A DNA stretch of 64,000 nucleotides. Origin: Serripes groenlandicus. Its lineage: Eukaryota > Mollusca > Bivalvia > Cardiida > Cardiidae. The translations under genes were made by a program, and so were the position numbers. This document shows, one piece after another, positions 11,583 through 23,971 of this stretch. Every line of letters begins with the position of its first letter. Position 1 is the first letter of the stretch. A model generated the notes under the pieces. The model was not told where the DNA came from and ran no database searches. It saw only the letters and a list, made by a program, of their open reading frames with translations. The stretch is from NCBI GenBank assembly GCA_031761405.1, contig JASEVX010000081.1, forward strand, positions 62,001-126,000, in the 5' to 3' direction.

Positions 11583-12510
11583 AAAACAAGAGGGCCAAGA
11601 TTGCCCTGGATCGCTCACCAGAATAATGCAATGTGATTGGGATACCTACCACAATAACATTTTGTTTGGAAATTGGCCAGACACTTTCGGCGGAGATTTT
11701 GAAAGTTTTCACTATAGCCATATAATGCAAAACAGCGCCATAATATTTGACCAATCAATATGGCTTGAAGGAATTTGATAGAGGGTCACCCAAGGAAATT
11801 TTCTACAACATTATTTGATTAACACTTTCGGTAATCTGGGGAAGTAATCTTGTAGAGGTTCAGAAAAGGAACATTTCAGCAACATTATATTGAGATTGGC
11901 TGGACACTTTCGCAGGAGGAGATTTTTTAAGTTTCCACTATAGCCATATAAGGTAAAAAAAAAGCCCCGTTCCCTCTTAGCCGACCGGTTTGGGAGAAGA
12001 AAAATGATAAAGTTGTTTACGTTTGGTTGCCATGGAAAAAAGCATTCTGCATTGATCGCAAGAATTTGAAAGAATTCTGGTGAGGTCATTGACAGGATGT
12101 TTTCTGTGAAGTTTCATCCCAATTGACCCACTGGTCACTGAGGAGAAGATGTTGACGTACGCTCGACGCACGACGGACATAGGTCGACCAAAATAACTCA
12201 CCACCGCCTCGGTCGTGTAGTTGTAGAGCATCCGCCTCGGGTGTGGGAGGTCGCGGGTTCGATCCCCGGTCGGGTCATACCACAGACATTAAAAATGGTT
12301 GTAGTTGCTGCCCTCCTTGGCACTCAGGGTTGCGGGATTAGTGTTAAGACTGACTAGCTTGTGTCAGGTTAAATGGACCACTAGTACTGGTAACTTACCA
12401 AGGAAACGCCGTGATATAACTGAGAAGGTGTTGAAAGCGGCGTTAAAATAGCAAACAATCACACTAATAACTCCCCTTGAACACATCATGTTCAGGTGAG
12501 CTAAAAACTG
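11583..12510 (-). mobile_element. Hairpin-ended tandem-core element (HINE-like), interrupted by a SINE
   Basis: The 3' end, read on the minus strand, lies at 11,583-11,622: GGTGAGCGATCC, an imperfect stem-loop of AGGGCAATCTTGGCCCT, then CTTGTT. The 5' end is at 12,488-12,509: TTTTTAGCTCACCTGAAC. AGCTCACC and GGTGAGCG are the paired subterminal repeats. The core has about three diverged units of 150-180 bp, each with TTTTCACTATAGCCATATAA and a GAGGGTCACCCAAGGAA-type string. A SINE (12,203-12,465) sits inside, flanked by a duplication of AATAACTC. Sister copies lie at 27,004, 50,961, 60,1xx and 63,008. Non-coding; Helentron affinity is inferred from structure only. Confidence 0.65.
12203..12465 (+). 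mobile_element. tRNA-derived SINE, complete
   Basis: The tRNA-like head (12,203-12,280) contains TGTAGTTGTAGAGCATCCG and box B GGTTCGATCCC at 12,256-12,266. The body includes CCTTGGCACTCAGGGTTGCG. The 3' part reads ACTGGTAACTTACCAAGG, then ACGCCGTGATATAACTGAG. An 8-bp duplication, AATAACTC, lies at 12,192-12,199 and 12,466-12,473, consistent with target-primed insertion. A diverged copy lies at 39,852-40,082 in reverse. Not a functional tRNA gene: the head is followed by SINE body and has no proper acceptor stem. Confidence 0.85.
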
Positions 12511-13149
12511 ATCAGATTTATGTTCGAAATATTTAATCGTTCTCCTGATCACAATGCTTAAGAGTGACCTCCTTGAAACGACGGACAGACAGTCCGTCTC
12601 TCCGGACAAAGTAAACTATGCTTGGAGAAACACTTATACCCGAGCAAGAACCTTCCAAGGAACACATGTGTTGCATGCGAAAGTCCTATAGTAAGTGAGA
12701 ACATGAACACAAAGATATACACACACCAACAACAACATGCTAGAGTTATAGTTAATCTGCACTGCACATATGCAGGTCATAAGTTACCTATAAATCAAGT
12801 TTGAAATGGATACAACGGAAATTGATTGTGACAATGGCCGAACTAAATAAGGAAAAATTGGAGATAACTCCTAAAAAACCCAGACCAAGCTATGTTCCTA
12901 GTATATTTCCATTCTCCTGTAATCACAAGATATAAGTGTTACCACTTTGAAATGAAAAAGCCAAACAGAAACAACGTTTTGACCAATTAATGTTAACCAA
13001 GACAGACGGACGGATGCATAATCAAACGGACAGTCGGCCGGGCGACTTATTATTAATCCATAAGTGCCTCCCAGATTTACAGACATACAACACACAAAGT
13101 ATTGATTGGTGAAGACTGGTTCCGATGCGTCTGAATATCCAGTACATGA
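12511..13149. other. Repeat-derived, gene-free interval
   Basis: Copy 2 of dispersed repeat X lies at about 12,735-12,890 (CATGCTAGAGTTATAGTTA and CTGCACATATGCAGGTCAT). The rest resembles degraded element core with GACGGACAGACAG runs. No gene. Confidence 0.5.
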
Positions 13150-14480
13150 CACCTCTAGCTCTTGTCACGCGGGTTTTATATATCTTGTACATTATCGAGA
13201 CCTCGAGCTTTTGTCGTGCGGGTGATATATATCTATTACATTACCGAGACCTCTAGCTCTTGTCGCACGGGTGATATATATCCATTACATTACCGAGACC
13301 TCTAGCTCTTGTCGCACGGGTGATATATATCCATTACATTACCGAGACCTCTAGCTCTTGTTGCACGGGTGATAAATATCCATTACATTACCGAGACCTC
13401 TAGCTCTTGTTGCGGGGTTGTATAATATCCATTACATTACCGAGACCTCTAGCTCTTGTCGTGCGGGTGATATATATCCATTACATTACCGAGACCTCTA
13501 GCTCTTGTCACGCGGGTGATATATATCCATTACATTACCGAGACCTCTAGCTCTTGTTGCGGGGTGGTATAATATCCATTACATTACCGAGACCTCTAGC
13601 TCTTGTCGTGCGGGTGATATATATCCATTACATTACCGAGACCTCTAGCTCTTGTTGCGGGGTGGTATAATATCCATTACATTACCGAGACCTCTAGCTC
13701 TTGTCGTGCGGGTGATATATATCCATTACATTACCGAGACCTCTAGCTCTTGTTGAGGGGTGTTATAATATCTACTACATTAACGAGACCTCTAGCTCTT
13801 GCCGCACGCGGGTGGTATATATCCATTATATTACCAATACCTTTAGCACTTGTCTCGCGGGAGGTATATATCCACTACATAACTTAGACCTCTAGTTCTT
13901 GTCGCACGGGTGATAAATATCCAGTACATTACCGAGACCTCTAGCTCTTGTTGCGGGGTGGTATAATATCCATTACATTACCGAGACCTCTAGCTCTTGT
14001 CGTGCGGGTGATATATATCCATTACATTACCGAGACCTCTAGCTCTTGTTGAGGGGTGTTATAATATCTACTACATTAACGAGACCTCTAGCTCTTGCCG
14101 CACGCGGGTGGTATATATCCATTATATTACCAATACCTTTAGCACTTGTCTCGCGGGAGGTATATATCCACTACATTACCGAGACGTCTAGCTCTTGCCG
14201 CGCTCGGGTGGTGTATATCCATTATATTACCAATACCTTTAGCACTTGTCTCGCGGGAGGTATATATCCACTACATAACTTAGACCTCTAGCTCTTGTCG
14301 CACGGGTGATAAATATCCAGTACATTACCGAGACCTCTAGCTCTTGTCGCGCGGGTGGTATATTATCCAGTTCATTACCGAGACCTCTAGCTTTTGCCGC
14401 ACGCGGGTGGTTTATATAAATTATATTACCGAAACCTCTAGCTCTTGTCGCGCGGATGGAATAATAGCCAGTACATTAGC
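13150..14480. repeat. 49-bp minisatellite with higher-order duplication
   Basis: About 27 copies of a 49-bp unit reading CGAGACCTCTAGCTCTTGTC, then GTGCGGGTGATATATATCC and ATTACATTAC; successive starts 13,294 and 13,343 are 49 bp apart. A multi-unit block with the variant TTGTTGAGGGGTGTTATAAT is repeated 296 bp apart (13,751 and 14,047), so six-unit blocks have been copied together. The small open frames inside are by-products. Confidence 0.95.
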
Positions 14481-15840
14481 GAGGCCAGAATGCATTCAGA
14501 ACCTGTCATATATATTCATTATAGTATTAAATGCACAATAATGATTTTTTCGACAACGCGTATTCGTTCGTGTATGTTGTCTTATTGCGCGGTGCGATCA
14601 CACACCGTGCTTTATGTGGTTACTTTGAACTTTTAACAATAGTTAAGGATGAAAGGAGGAGTTATTATTACGATAAACTAAATGTAAATGCCTTGGTCAA
14701 AATACAGTTACAATTGATTGTAAAGAGACTTAATCATAGTTTATTTAAAATGATATATTTATTTCTAATATTTTAAATATTTGTTCAATTAATTTTCGTA
14801 ATTTCGATGATATTATAAACACCTACGATCATTCTTATCTACGTCCCTGATATTATTTCATTTTCGGTTTATGGCAATCGGAACATCTCGGCAGACTACA
14901 TATTTTAAGATGAAGGGTAACGAAATCGGCCGAGATATGCCGCATGCTCTATATGCATCTTTTCAATCTAATTATAAATATGCTAATGGTGTAGTGTGTA
15001 TTGTTTCATTCTATAAATAGATACAGACTTAATTAGTGGCCGCTAGTTTGGTTTTGAATAAATGTGTTGAATGTTTTTAAAAAAAAAAATATGCTTAATT
15101 CTTGTAATGTTACGATAAATAATAAAATAATGATTGCTTTGACAGCGCTTATTCTTTCGTGTATGTTGTCTTATACTGTATAGTTGTATCAACGTCTGCT
15201 CTTCAAATGTCCGAAATACCCACTTTTGTCTGTTAATTTAAAAATATTTGTAAATACGAACCTTTCAAAAGAAGTGATGACTCCCTGCACACAATAAAAT
15301 ACTGGCTGGTGTGACGGATTCGATCAATGCAAATTATTCATGTCTTAACTTACCATCTGCTACTTGATCAAATAAGTCAACAATGAATATGATAACGAAT
15401 TCTTATAAACCAGCCGCGTCGGTTGAACTGTAAGTTCTACGTTCAGTGGAGTCCGTGCGTATACCCGCTCTTACCGGTGTCTTCACTGTCTACATTTATG
15501 TTACAATAATCACACATGTATCTTTTGACAGAAAATGAAGACCCACTCGTTTTACAGCGATGTAGCTTTCACTTGTGTTAAAACCTGACAGGCAATATTA
15601 CCCCATATCGCCAGACGTGGTTCAAATAAAAAAAAGCAGCTGTTGATCCATGTTAGTGAGGTAAACAAAGGATACAATGATTTAATTATATATGTGATTT
15701 ATCTGAGACATGTCTGCCAAAAATTGGAGCTGCTTTATGAACTTCAAGCGAGCATACATCTTCATCAAAGCATTATTTTTACTCTTAATGAACTATTGAT
15801 ACAAACTACTGTGGTAAATGTGGTTAATCATATAGATATT
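14481..15840. other. Gene-free interval
   Basis: AT-rich. Short frames at 14,531-14,776 and 15,643-15,861 have no recognisable motif and no splice context. The last bases lead into the 60-bp repeat. Confidence 0.4.
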
Positions 15841-15984
15841 AACACAACTTTCAGTAGATAATTTAGTAAATCATATATATGAACTATTTACACAACTTTC
15901 AGTGGATAATTTGGTAAATCATATATATATAAACTATTTACACAACTTTCAGTGGATAATTTGGAAAATCATATATATATATAT
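15841..15984. repeat. 60-bp tandem repeat, left part
   Basis: Units read AACTATTTACACAACTTTCA, then GTGGATAATTTGGTAAATCA and an (AT)n run. About two and a half units are present before the array is interrupted at 15,985. It resumes at 20,005-20,060 with the same unit, which shows that the intervening 4,020 bp is an insertion. Confidence 0.9.
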
Positions 15985-16779
15985 GGGCCACTCCATGAGA
16001 AAACGGGTGATAGTGACAACATTTTCGATTTTGGGATTTTTACATTTTCATATAGTCCAAATTGTCTAGTTTTGTTTGATATATATGTGGACTTCGTATG
16101 GCGAATATTGACGCCGTAATGGACATCAAAAGAAGACATGTGTTACTAATTATTGAAATGACGTCGACGTCATTTTCATATCTATGCTCGACACTCAAAC
16201 AAAATTTACAGCAACGTTATTTTTACTTTTCTCAAAATGGCTTGCTTACGTTTTAAGCCTTTCAACGTATAACTTCACCTGTAAAGCAGTACTACTTCGA
16301 ACGGTGGTGCATTTTAAAGCACAGCGTTTTGAACAAGATGTCAGGGTACATGTAGGAAATATTGTTGGAGTCTTATTTCCTTTGCTACACGAAAACTATT
16401 TCTACGCATCTAGTTGATTACGTGAATGCCACCGGGTGCATCGATTGCTTACAAACTTAGAAACAAACCAGGAAAATAAATTATATCGAAGGAAAATGAA
16501 TTGCATGAATTCAGAATTGGCTTTGCTGATAGTATCCGTTTAACGAGATCTTATTTCCGATTTACTAAAACCTCTGTCGTTTGTGATTATATAGCGACCT
16601 CATAAAGGTCTGAGATCAGTGTACGAGTTCCTGTCGGTTCACTACCAATTCTCAATTAGCAATAGTCAAATTCAATCTTTAAATTATCTTGGTTGTTTGG
16701 ATAGTACTACGAAAGCTACTGTTTCAGTTGACAGAGCTAGAAACTCTGTCTGTGTTGTATAACTGAATGCATTGTTGAA

Positions 16780-17620
16780 TGACTTTTAACAAATAACAAC
16801 ACACTTGCATCACACTCGAAGGATTCCCTGTTATATAAGCATTTAAACAACGAGTTATTGATATTTCAGTACAAAAGTGGCACACAGGTATGTGTAACTC
16901 TTCAAAAGCGTAACTACTACAAATATTTCAAATCATTATTGGACATGGAAACATACCTAATGATTAAAATGCATTATATATATCGACGAACATACATTTA
17001 AGGTCCCCTAACCACAGTCTAGCTATAGAAAGAGGACACCATGACAATATTGAGAAAATGTTTAGAGTTTGTACTTATTGTTTAAATACAAATATTTACA
17101 TTATTGAAGACGATTTACATTTTGTATTTATGTGTCCGTTATATGATAACTTAAGAAAGCGTCACTTTCCACACAATGGAAATAATAATTTACCAACAAA
17201 ACATCTGTTAAATAGGATAATGCAATGTCAAAACAAAATTTTAATTCAAATCCTGGCTACATGTGTAGATATCTGACATTTGCATTTGAAGAGAGATTTA
17301 TTTGAAAAATGCTTCTAATAACTGATATTTAAGAATACTTCAAATGAACAAATCATTTAATAGAACATATTAAATTGCATTAATTAGGATGAAATAGGTG
17401 CATATATATGACACTAATATAATTCATAAAGTATGCTACTTGGTAAATAACTATTTACACATCTACATTTATTGTCCGTATTAAGAATTGTTGTCAAATT
17501 TGTGTATATTGTGAGTTGCTCTGAAGCTTTGATTTGTATGCAATTTATATGTATTGTGGGCCGGAGGCCTTATATTACAATACAATAATATTGTATTGTA
17601 TTGTATTGTATTGTATAGGT
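16780..17620 (+). pseudogene. 5'-truncated non-LTR retrotransposon (LINE) 3' end
   Basis: Fragments in shifting frames read FKQRVIDISVQKWHT, IIIGHGNIPND, then HNLAIERGHHDNIEKMFRVC, CTYCLNTN, IIEDDLHFVFMCPLYDNLRK. This is the C-terminal Cys/His tail (CxxC...HxxxxC) typical of animal LINE ORF2 proteins. The last open piece ends with TGA at 17,276. Stops and frameshifts upstream show that it is dead. The non-coding 3' end carries GGGCCGGAGGCCTTATATTA and finishes in (ATTGT)n at about 17,588-17,617, a common LINE tail type. It lies within the 4.0-kb transposon and so was inserted into it or carried by it. Confidence 0.8.
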
Positions 17621-18093
17621 TAATTGAATTTCACAAATGATGATATTTTTTATCATTTTCTCTTATTTATATTCAGATATGCAACATTCTACTTTAATTT
17701 GTTTTAATCAAAACAACACTTGGTTCGTCAGTGGGGAACACATGGCAGTTGGGATAAATAGATAACAAGATGTTCAGGTTATTTTGGTCAAATCAAACAT
17801 TCAGATCTGCAACAGTCTGCTTTAATGACAGCTGGAATAACTAGATAACGACAAAATCAATGCCAATTTGATTTATATTTCATATTTAAGTTGGCTTTTA
17901 ACATTTCTTTCAAACTTACTCTCAGGAAGAATGTAAAACTGAACGGACAAGGGCGTTCCTGACCAGGCTGAACAAATGCATAAGCTTATCAGGATTTCAT
18001 TAGTCACAAATTCATGAAGATGATATTACCATATATATATAATTATATAGCATAACTCTACTTTAATGTCTTATGTTATGTACCATATATCAT

Positions 18094-18210
18094 TTTGTTT
18101 GGATGCAGAACAGATAACAACTGCCAGGCCGATCTTTCATTATGTCGGCATCATGCAAATAGTATACACCACCGCTGCATGGCGGCATTACATTGTATTG
18201 AAAAGAAAAC
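18094..18210 (+). other. Cys-rich exon-like frame inside the transposon
   Basis: After TTTGGATGCAG (possible acceptor, AG at about 18,109) the frame reads CRTDNNCQADLSLC, then RHHANSIHHRC and MAALHC. The cysteine spacing is C-x5-C-x6-C-x10-C-x5-C. This looks like a small disulfide-rich secreted domain, but I cannot assign a family, and no convincing donor follows CIEKK. It could be a captured host exon or chance. Confidence 0.2.
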
Positions 18211-20004
18211 AAAAATACCCAATATATTTACAGACAGTCAGTTGCCTAAAATGAATAATGGTTTTAATACTGCTAGGAATATTTCATAGTAATTATCTAC
18301 ATATTATCACCGTATAAACAGAAAAATTACAGCATACAGCATACATAAACCTAACAACTGATCAAGATCCCTCATCAAATTGCGTTTTCCGCATGGTTTA
18401 AAAAATATCTAGAATCATTGTTGCTTCTGGAGATCAGTAGACAACAACATGAAAAGCGATTCCAAAATCCTTCTTGTTATCTTATACAAACCATTTTGAT
18501 ATAAGATCCATGATCTCAATCCATGTCAAAATCTAGATAGCCACTAAATTAGCATTATTGTATATTTAGGTATCACATGACATTTGTTTTCGAAAGATGA
18601 CTATCGTCACTGGTTAAACTATCACTTCATATTCAAACGTAAACTTCTCGAAAGCGTCAGACTGAGATACGCGGATTGGTCTAGATCTACACTGGTTAGA
18701 TATGCCACTAACGTTGTTTTTCTATCTGGTCACATAATTGAAAATCGAAACTGAAAATGTGTTAAATTTGCTTTTAATGCATTGCACCGTATGTATTTTA
18801 CCTTTATACATAATCCATGTACATGAATGTAAGTCTACGAAAATTGAAACCAAATTGTTTACGGCTTTCAAGAATGAAACACGCATCAGAAACTGATTAT
18901 ATACACGATGTATCTTTTTTTAAAAATGCAGATTGATATAGTACATGCAGAATGAAACAAACATATTTCCAGGTCAGCCTCCTGCAAGTGCAACACCCGT
19001 TGGGGAAATATTTAATAGTCAATCTCTCTTACAAATCACGTAAGCCATATAACGTAATATAGTTAAACTGAAGTTGGGTAGCTGTGTACCTAATAGATTG
19101 AGCTCGTTTCTATTGTCTAGGGTGTTTCGACAAGTGTATATTACGATCTATACCCGCACATACATCACACATGAGCCAGGTGTATACTGTTGGTCCGAAG
19201 TATAACAACGGGTTATATAACCTATACACCTAGATGCGGAATAAATTGTATGGATTTGCAAGCTGATTCTTTAACGCTCGCAAATTCATACATAATTGAA
19301 TAATAATGACACAATACAAAGTATTTTGTTTCCTCAATTTCAAGCGATTCACACGGTTTTATTTCATAGACTTTTGTGTTTCTATGACTACAAGTTCAAA
19401 ACCTTATTGAGGGCTATGTTTTATTCAATTTACTTTTCGCAGATGCAGATAAACTTTTTTCATAAAGTATTGTATAACACCATTACAACGTTAAACTATA
19501 TTAAGTATTTATTTAAATTGAAAGGTGATGATGGCAATAAACAGGAATTTCACATAATCAGAAACAGAAGAAAAGAAGAATGAACGTAAATACGTATACA
19601 TGTTTAAATTTCAAATCTATCTCAGAAACATATTTAACTCTAAAGCATAAATGGATCATTTAAAGAGGGAATTCACAGATCACGAAAAACTAAATAGTTA
19701 AAATAAATATTGATATACATAATTATATATTATCTGTTTACTACTCTTACACGCTCGTGTTTATTGGACGTTTTGAATAATTAATACATTCTTCCAATAA
19801 ATTGTGCAGATTAACCGGCTTGTAACAATATGTCGCTCTACATTTCATCTGCCGATGAACATGATGTTAATAAACTAAATAAAACTCTGGGTATACATGT
19901 GAGTTTACTTTCGCGTAAACACACAAATGACGTCAATCTTTAAATGATGATTACGTCATTTCTTATGCGATGTCACTATCACCGGTTTTCTCATGGAGCG
20001 GCCC

Positions 20005-20060
20005 ATATATATAAACTATTTACACAACTTTCAGTGGATAATTTGGTTAATCATATACAA
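20005..20060. repeat. 60-bp tandem repeat, right part
   Basis: One unit (AACTATTTACACAACTTTCA, then GTGGATAATTTGGTTAATCA) continuing the array broken at 15,984 by the 4.0-kb element. Confidence 0.85.
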
Positions 20061-20164
20061 CTATGTCAAGCGAATAGAGATGTCGAGGTATCTCCGTTTC
20101 TGTGTCAATCAAAAGGGAAAATGATTAGAAACTAGTGGGGCTATACTTTCAGATATTTTTATTG

Positions 20165-22925
20165 GGGGCAATCAGTGCATCTTTTATATGTACGTGGACA
20201 CTGGATGTTCTGTAAACAGAAAGTCAATCAATGCATTTTTTATATGTACGTGGACACTTAATGTTCTGTAATCAGAAAGTCAATCAATGCATCTTTTATA
20301 TGTACGTGGACACTTGATGTTCTGTGATCAGAAGGGCAATCAATGCATCTTTTATATGTACGTGGACACTAACGTTATGTAATCAGTAAGACAAGCAATG
20401 CATCTTTTATATGTACGTACACACTGACGATTCTCTTATCAGAAAGGCAATCAATGCATCTTTTATATATACGTGGACACTGGATGTTCTGTAATCAAAA
20501 GGGAACCAATACATATGTTATATGTACGTGGGAAACTGGATGTTCTATAATCAGAAGGGCAATAAATGTATCTTTATATGTACGTACACACTGACAATTC
20601 TCTTATCAAGCAATGCATCTTTTATACGTACGTACACACTGACGGTTCTCTTATCAGAAAGTCAATCAATGCATCTTTTATATATACGTGGACACTGGAT
20701 ATTCTGTAATCAGAAAGTCAATCAATGCATCTTTCATATATACGTGGACACTTGATGTTCTGTAATCAGAAGGGCAATCAATGCATATTTTATATATACG
20801 TGGACACTTGATATTCTGTAATCAGAAAGTCAATCAATGCATCTTTTATATATACGTGGACACTGAATGTTCTGTACTCAGAAAGGCAATCAATGCATCT
20901 GTTATATGTACATGGGACACTGGATATTCTATAACCAGAAAGGCAATCAATACATCTGTTATATGTACATGGGACACTGGATGTTCTATAATCAGAAGGG
21001 AACCAATACACCTTTTATATGTACATAGGACACTGGATATTCTATAATCAGAAGGGCAATAAATGCATCTTTTAGTATGTACATGGACACTGGATAGTAT
21101 GTAATCAGAAGGGCAATAAATGCATCTATTATATGTACGTGGATACTGGATGTTTTATAATCGGAAGGGCAAACAGTGCATCTGTATATGTACCTAGACA
21201 CTAAAGGTTATGTAATCAGAAAGACAATCAATGCATCTTGTATATGTACATGGACACTGGATAGTATGTAATAAAAAGGGCAATAAATGCATCTATTATG
21301 TGTACGTGGATACTGGATGTTTTGTAATAGGAAGGGCAAACAGTGCATCTTTATATGTACCTAGACACTAAAGGTTATGTAATCAGAAAGATAATCAATG
21401 CATCTTGTATATGTACGTGGACACTAGATTTGCTATAATCAGCAGGGCAATCAATGCATCTGTATGATGTACGTGGACACTAGAAGTAATGTAATCAGAA
21501 ATTCAATCAATGCACTTTTTATATGTACGTGGACAATAGAAGTTATGTAATCAGAAAGGCAGACAGTGCATCTTTTATATGTAGGTGGATACCGAAAGTT
21601 CTGTAAACGGAAGGACAATTGATGCATCTGTTTTATGTAGGTGGACACTGAAGGTTCTCCAAACAGGAGGGCAATCAATGCATCTTTTATATGAACGGTG
21701 ATACTGAAGGCTCTATAATCACAAGGACACTCAATAACTATTTTATATGTACGTTGACATTACAGGTTCTATACTAGGAAGGGAAATTAATGCATCTGTT
21801 TTATGTACGTGGAGACTTGCGGTTCTTAAATCGGAAATCAATGCTTCTCTCATATGTAAGTGGACCCTGAAAGTGCTGTAATCAGAAGGGCAATCCGATC
21901 ATCTTTAATATGTACGTGAACACTGTATGTTCTGTAATCAGAATGGTAATCAGTGAATATTTTATATGCACATGACCACTGGATGTTCTATAATCAGAAG
22001 GCAATCAGTGCATCTTTTATTTGTACATGGCCACTGAAGGTTCTGTAATCGGAAAGGCAATCAGTGCATCGTTTATATGTACGTGGCCACTATAAGTTCT
22101 ATAATCAGAACGGCAATCAGTGCATCTTTTATTTGTACATGGCTACTGAAGGTTCTGCAATCGGAAGGGCAATCAATGCATCTTTTATATGTACATCACC
22201 ACTGAAGGCTATGTCATCAGAAAGGCGATCAATGCATCTTTGATATGTAAATGGTCACTGAAAATTCTGTAATCGGAACGGCAATCAGTGCATCGTTTAT
22301 ATGTTTGGGGACACTAGATGTCCTGTAATCAGAAATTCAATCAATGCATCGTTTATATGTACATGGTCACGGAAGATTCTATAATCGGAAGGGCAATCAA
22401 TGCATCTTTTATATGTACGTGGACACTAGATGTTCTGTAATCAGAAATTCAATCAATGAATATTTCATATGTACGTGGACACTAGATGTTCTGTAATCAG
22501 AAATTCAATCAATGAATATTTCATATGCAGGTGGACACTGAAGGTTCTATAATCGGAAGGGCAATCAGTGCATCGTTTATACGTACATATACATGGACAC
22601 TAGATGTTCTCTAACCAGAAAAGTCAATCAACGCATCTTTTATATGTACATGGTCACTGACGGTTCTATCATCGGAAGGACAATCAATGCATATGTTATA
22701 TGTTTGTGGACACTGGCGCTTCTTTAATCAGAAGGGCAATTAATGCATCATTTTTATGTTTGTTGACATTTGATGTTCTATAATCGGAAAGTCAATAATT
22801 GCATCTTGTACATGTACGTCGATACTAGATGTTCTATAATCAGCATGGCAATCAATGCATAGTTTGTATGTACGTGAACACTGAAGGTTCTGTAATCAGA
22901 AAGGTAATCATTGCATCTTTTATTA
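20165..22925. repeat. 56-bp minisatellite, about 49 copies
   Basis: The unit reads AATCAATGCATCTTTTATAT, then GTACGTGGACACTGGATGTT and CTGTAATCAGAAAGGC; starts such as 20,285 and 20,341 are 56 bp apart. Copies are perhaps 75-85% alike by eye, with more divergence after 21,700. All reading frames here are repeat by-products. Confidence 0.95.
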
Positions 22926-23420
22926 CATCCACTAAATAAAATACTTACTAATATCGATGATCACCGCAATACCGCCTACGGGCTAATTTGATCACCGCGA
23001 TTGACATTTCGTCGATTCGAGCTTCTTATCTATTTTGAAATCACCGCGATTCCACCGCGATATTTACCTGTAAAAATGTTTTACTTTTATTAAAAGGTTT
23101 TTTTTTTTCGATTATACACTTGCTAAAATTCATTCCATTTCAGCAAATTATTCGAAAAACAGTGGAAGATTGTGTTTGTTTACGATAAGGTCAAGTTTCG
23201 TAATACAAAATGGCGGGCATCGGATATACGTTTAAGGTGCGGACATATCGTACATATGATTATCTCACATTTTTTAGTAAGAGATAAATATTGTTAAATT
23301 ACAATACATGTACATTGTATATATATCTTTGAATTTTGTATATACAGTACATGTACTTGAATATAAGTTTTATGTGTTAAAATTGTTCATATTGATGCAC
23401 TGACTCATATAAAATATAAA
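22926..23420. other. CpG-rich CACCGCGAT cluster, then gene-free sequence
   Basis: Between 22,957 and 23,065 the motif TCACCGCGAT or a close variant occurs about four times in an otherwise AT-rich region. A similar cluster lies at 30,745-30,955. GGTGCGGACATATCG follows at 23,236. No coding signal. Confidence 0.5.
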
Positions 23421-23881
23421 AAACAAGAAAATGTGTCCATGGAACACGGATGCCCCGGTTGTTAACTATATTTTAAAACGGACGGACGAACAGTTGGTCC
23501 AACCTCAAATTGATACAATTTTTTAAACAATGATATGTTGATTGTCATTTGTGTGAAGTTTCATAATGATAGGACATCAGGTTCACTAAAGTCTAACTTG
23601 ACCAAAAACTTTAACCTGAGAATGGAATGGACGAACAGACAGACGAACAGACGGACGAACAGTTGGTCCAACCTCAAATTGATACAATTTTTTAAAGAAT
23701 GATATGTTAATAGTCATTTGTGTGAAGTTTCATAATGATAGGACATCAGGTTCACTAAAATCTAACTTGACCAAAAACTTTAACCTGAGCGGGACGGACG
23801 AACGGACGAACGGACGGACGGACGGACTAACAGACCGGAAAACTATATGCCCCTCATACTTCGTATGCCGGGGCATAAAAA
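23421..23881 (-). mobile_element. Hairpin-ended tandem-core element (HINE-like), ATGCCCC type
   Basis: On the minus strand the 5' end is TTATGCCCCGGCATACGAAG (with an internal stem-loop) and the 3' end is CCGGGGCATCC, a stem-loop of GTGTTCCATGGACAC, then TTCTTGTTT. The core is two copies of a 169-bp unit (GTTGGTCC at 23,493 and 23,662), each with a (GGAC/GAAC)n run. Non-coding. Confidence 0.7.
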
Positions 23882-23971
23882 GCGCACGCCGATCAGCAAA
23901 ATGGAACACCGAAAGTAACCTTGAGTATAATCAGGTTCGAATATTGAAGTGTTATGAAGACCAGTTGTTAA

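Larger units (their letters stand above)
15985..20004. mobile_element. 4.0-kb TIR transposon, probably non-autonomous
   Basis: The left end (15,985-16,018) and right end (19,971-20,004) are inverted repeats of 34 bp with two mismatches, starting GGGCCACTCCATGAGAAAAC on the left and GGGCCGCTCCATGAGAAAAC on the right. The element splits a 60-bp tandem repeat within an (AT)n run, so a target duplication of about 8 bp (ATATATAT) is possible but cannot be delimited. Inside are a decayed LINE 3' end (16,780-17,620), a Cys-rich reading frame (18,094-18,210) and no intact transposase. The superfamily is unassigned. A degraded relative of this terminal-repeat family may lie at 33,745-33,845. Confidence 0.8.

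Noticed and set aside
12203..12280. Possible tRNA gene
   Set aside because: Box A and box B are present, but the sequence continues into a SINE body, is flanked by a target duplication, and lacks a proper acceptor stem.
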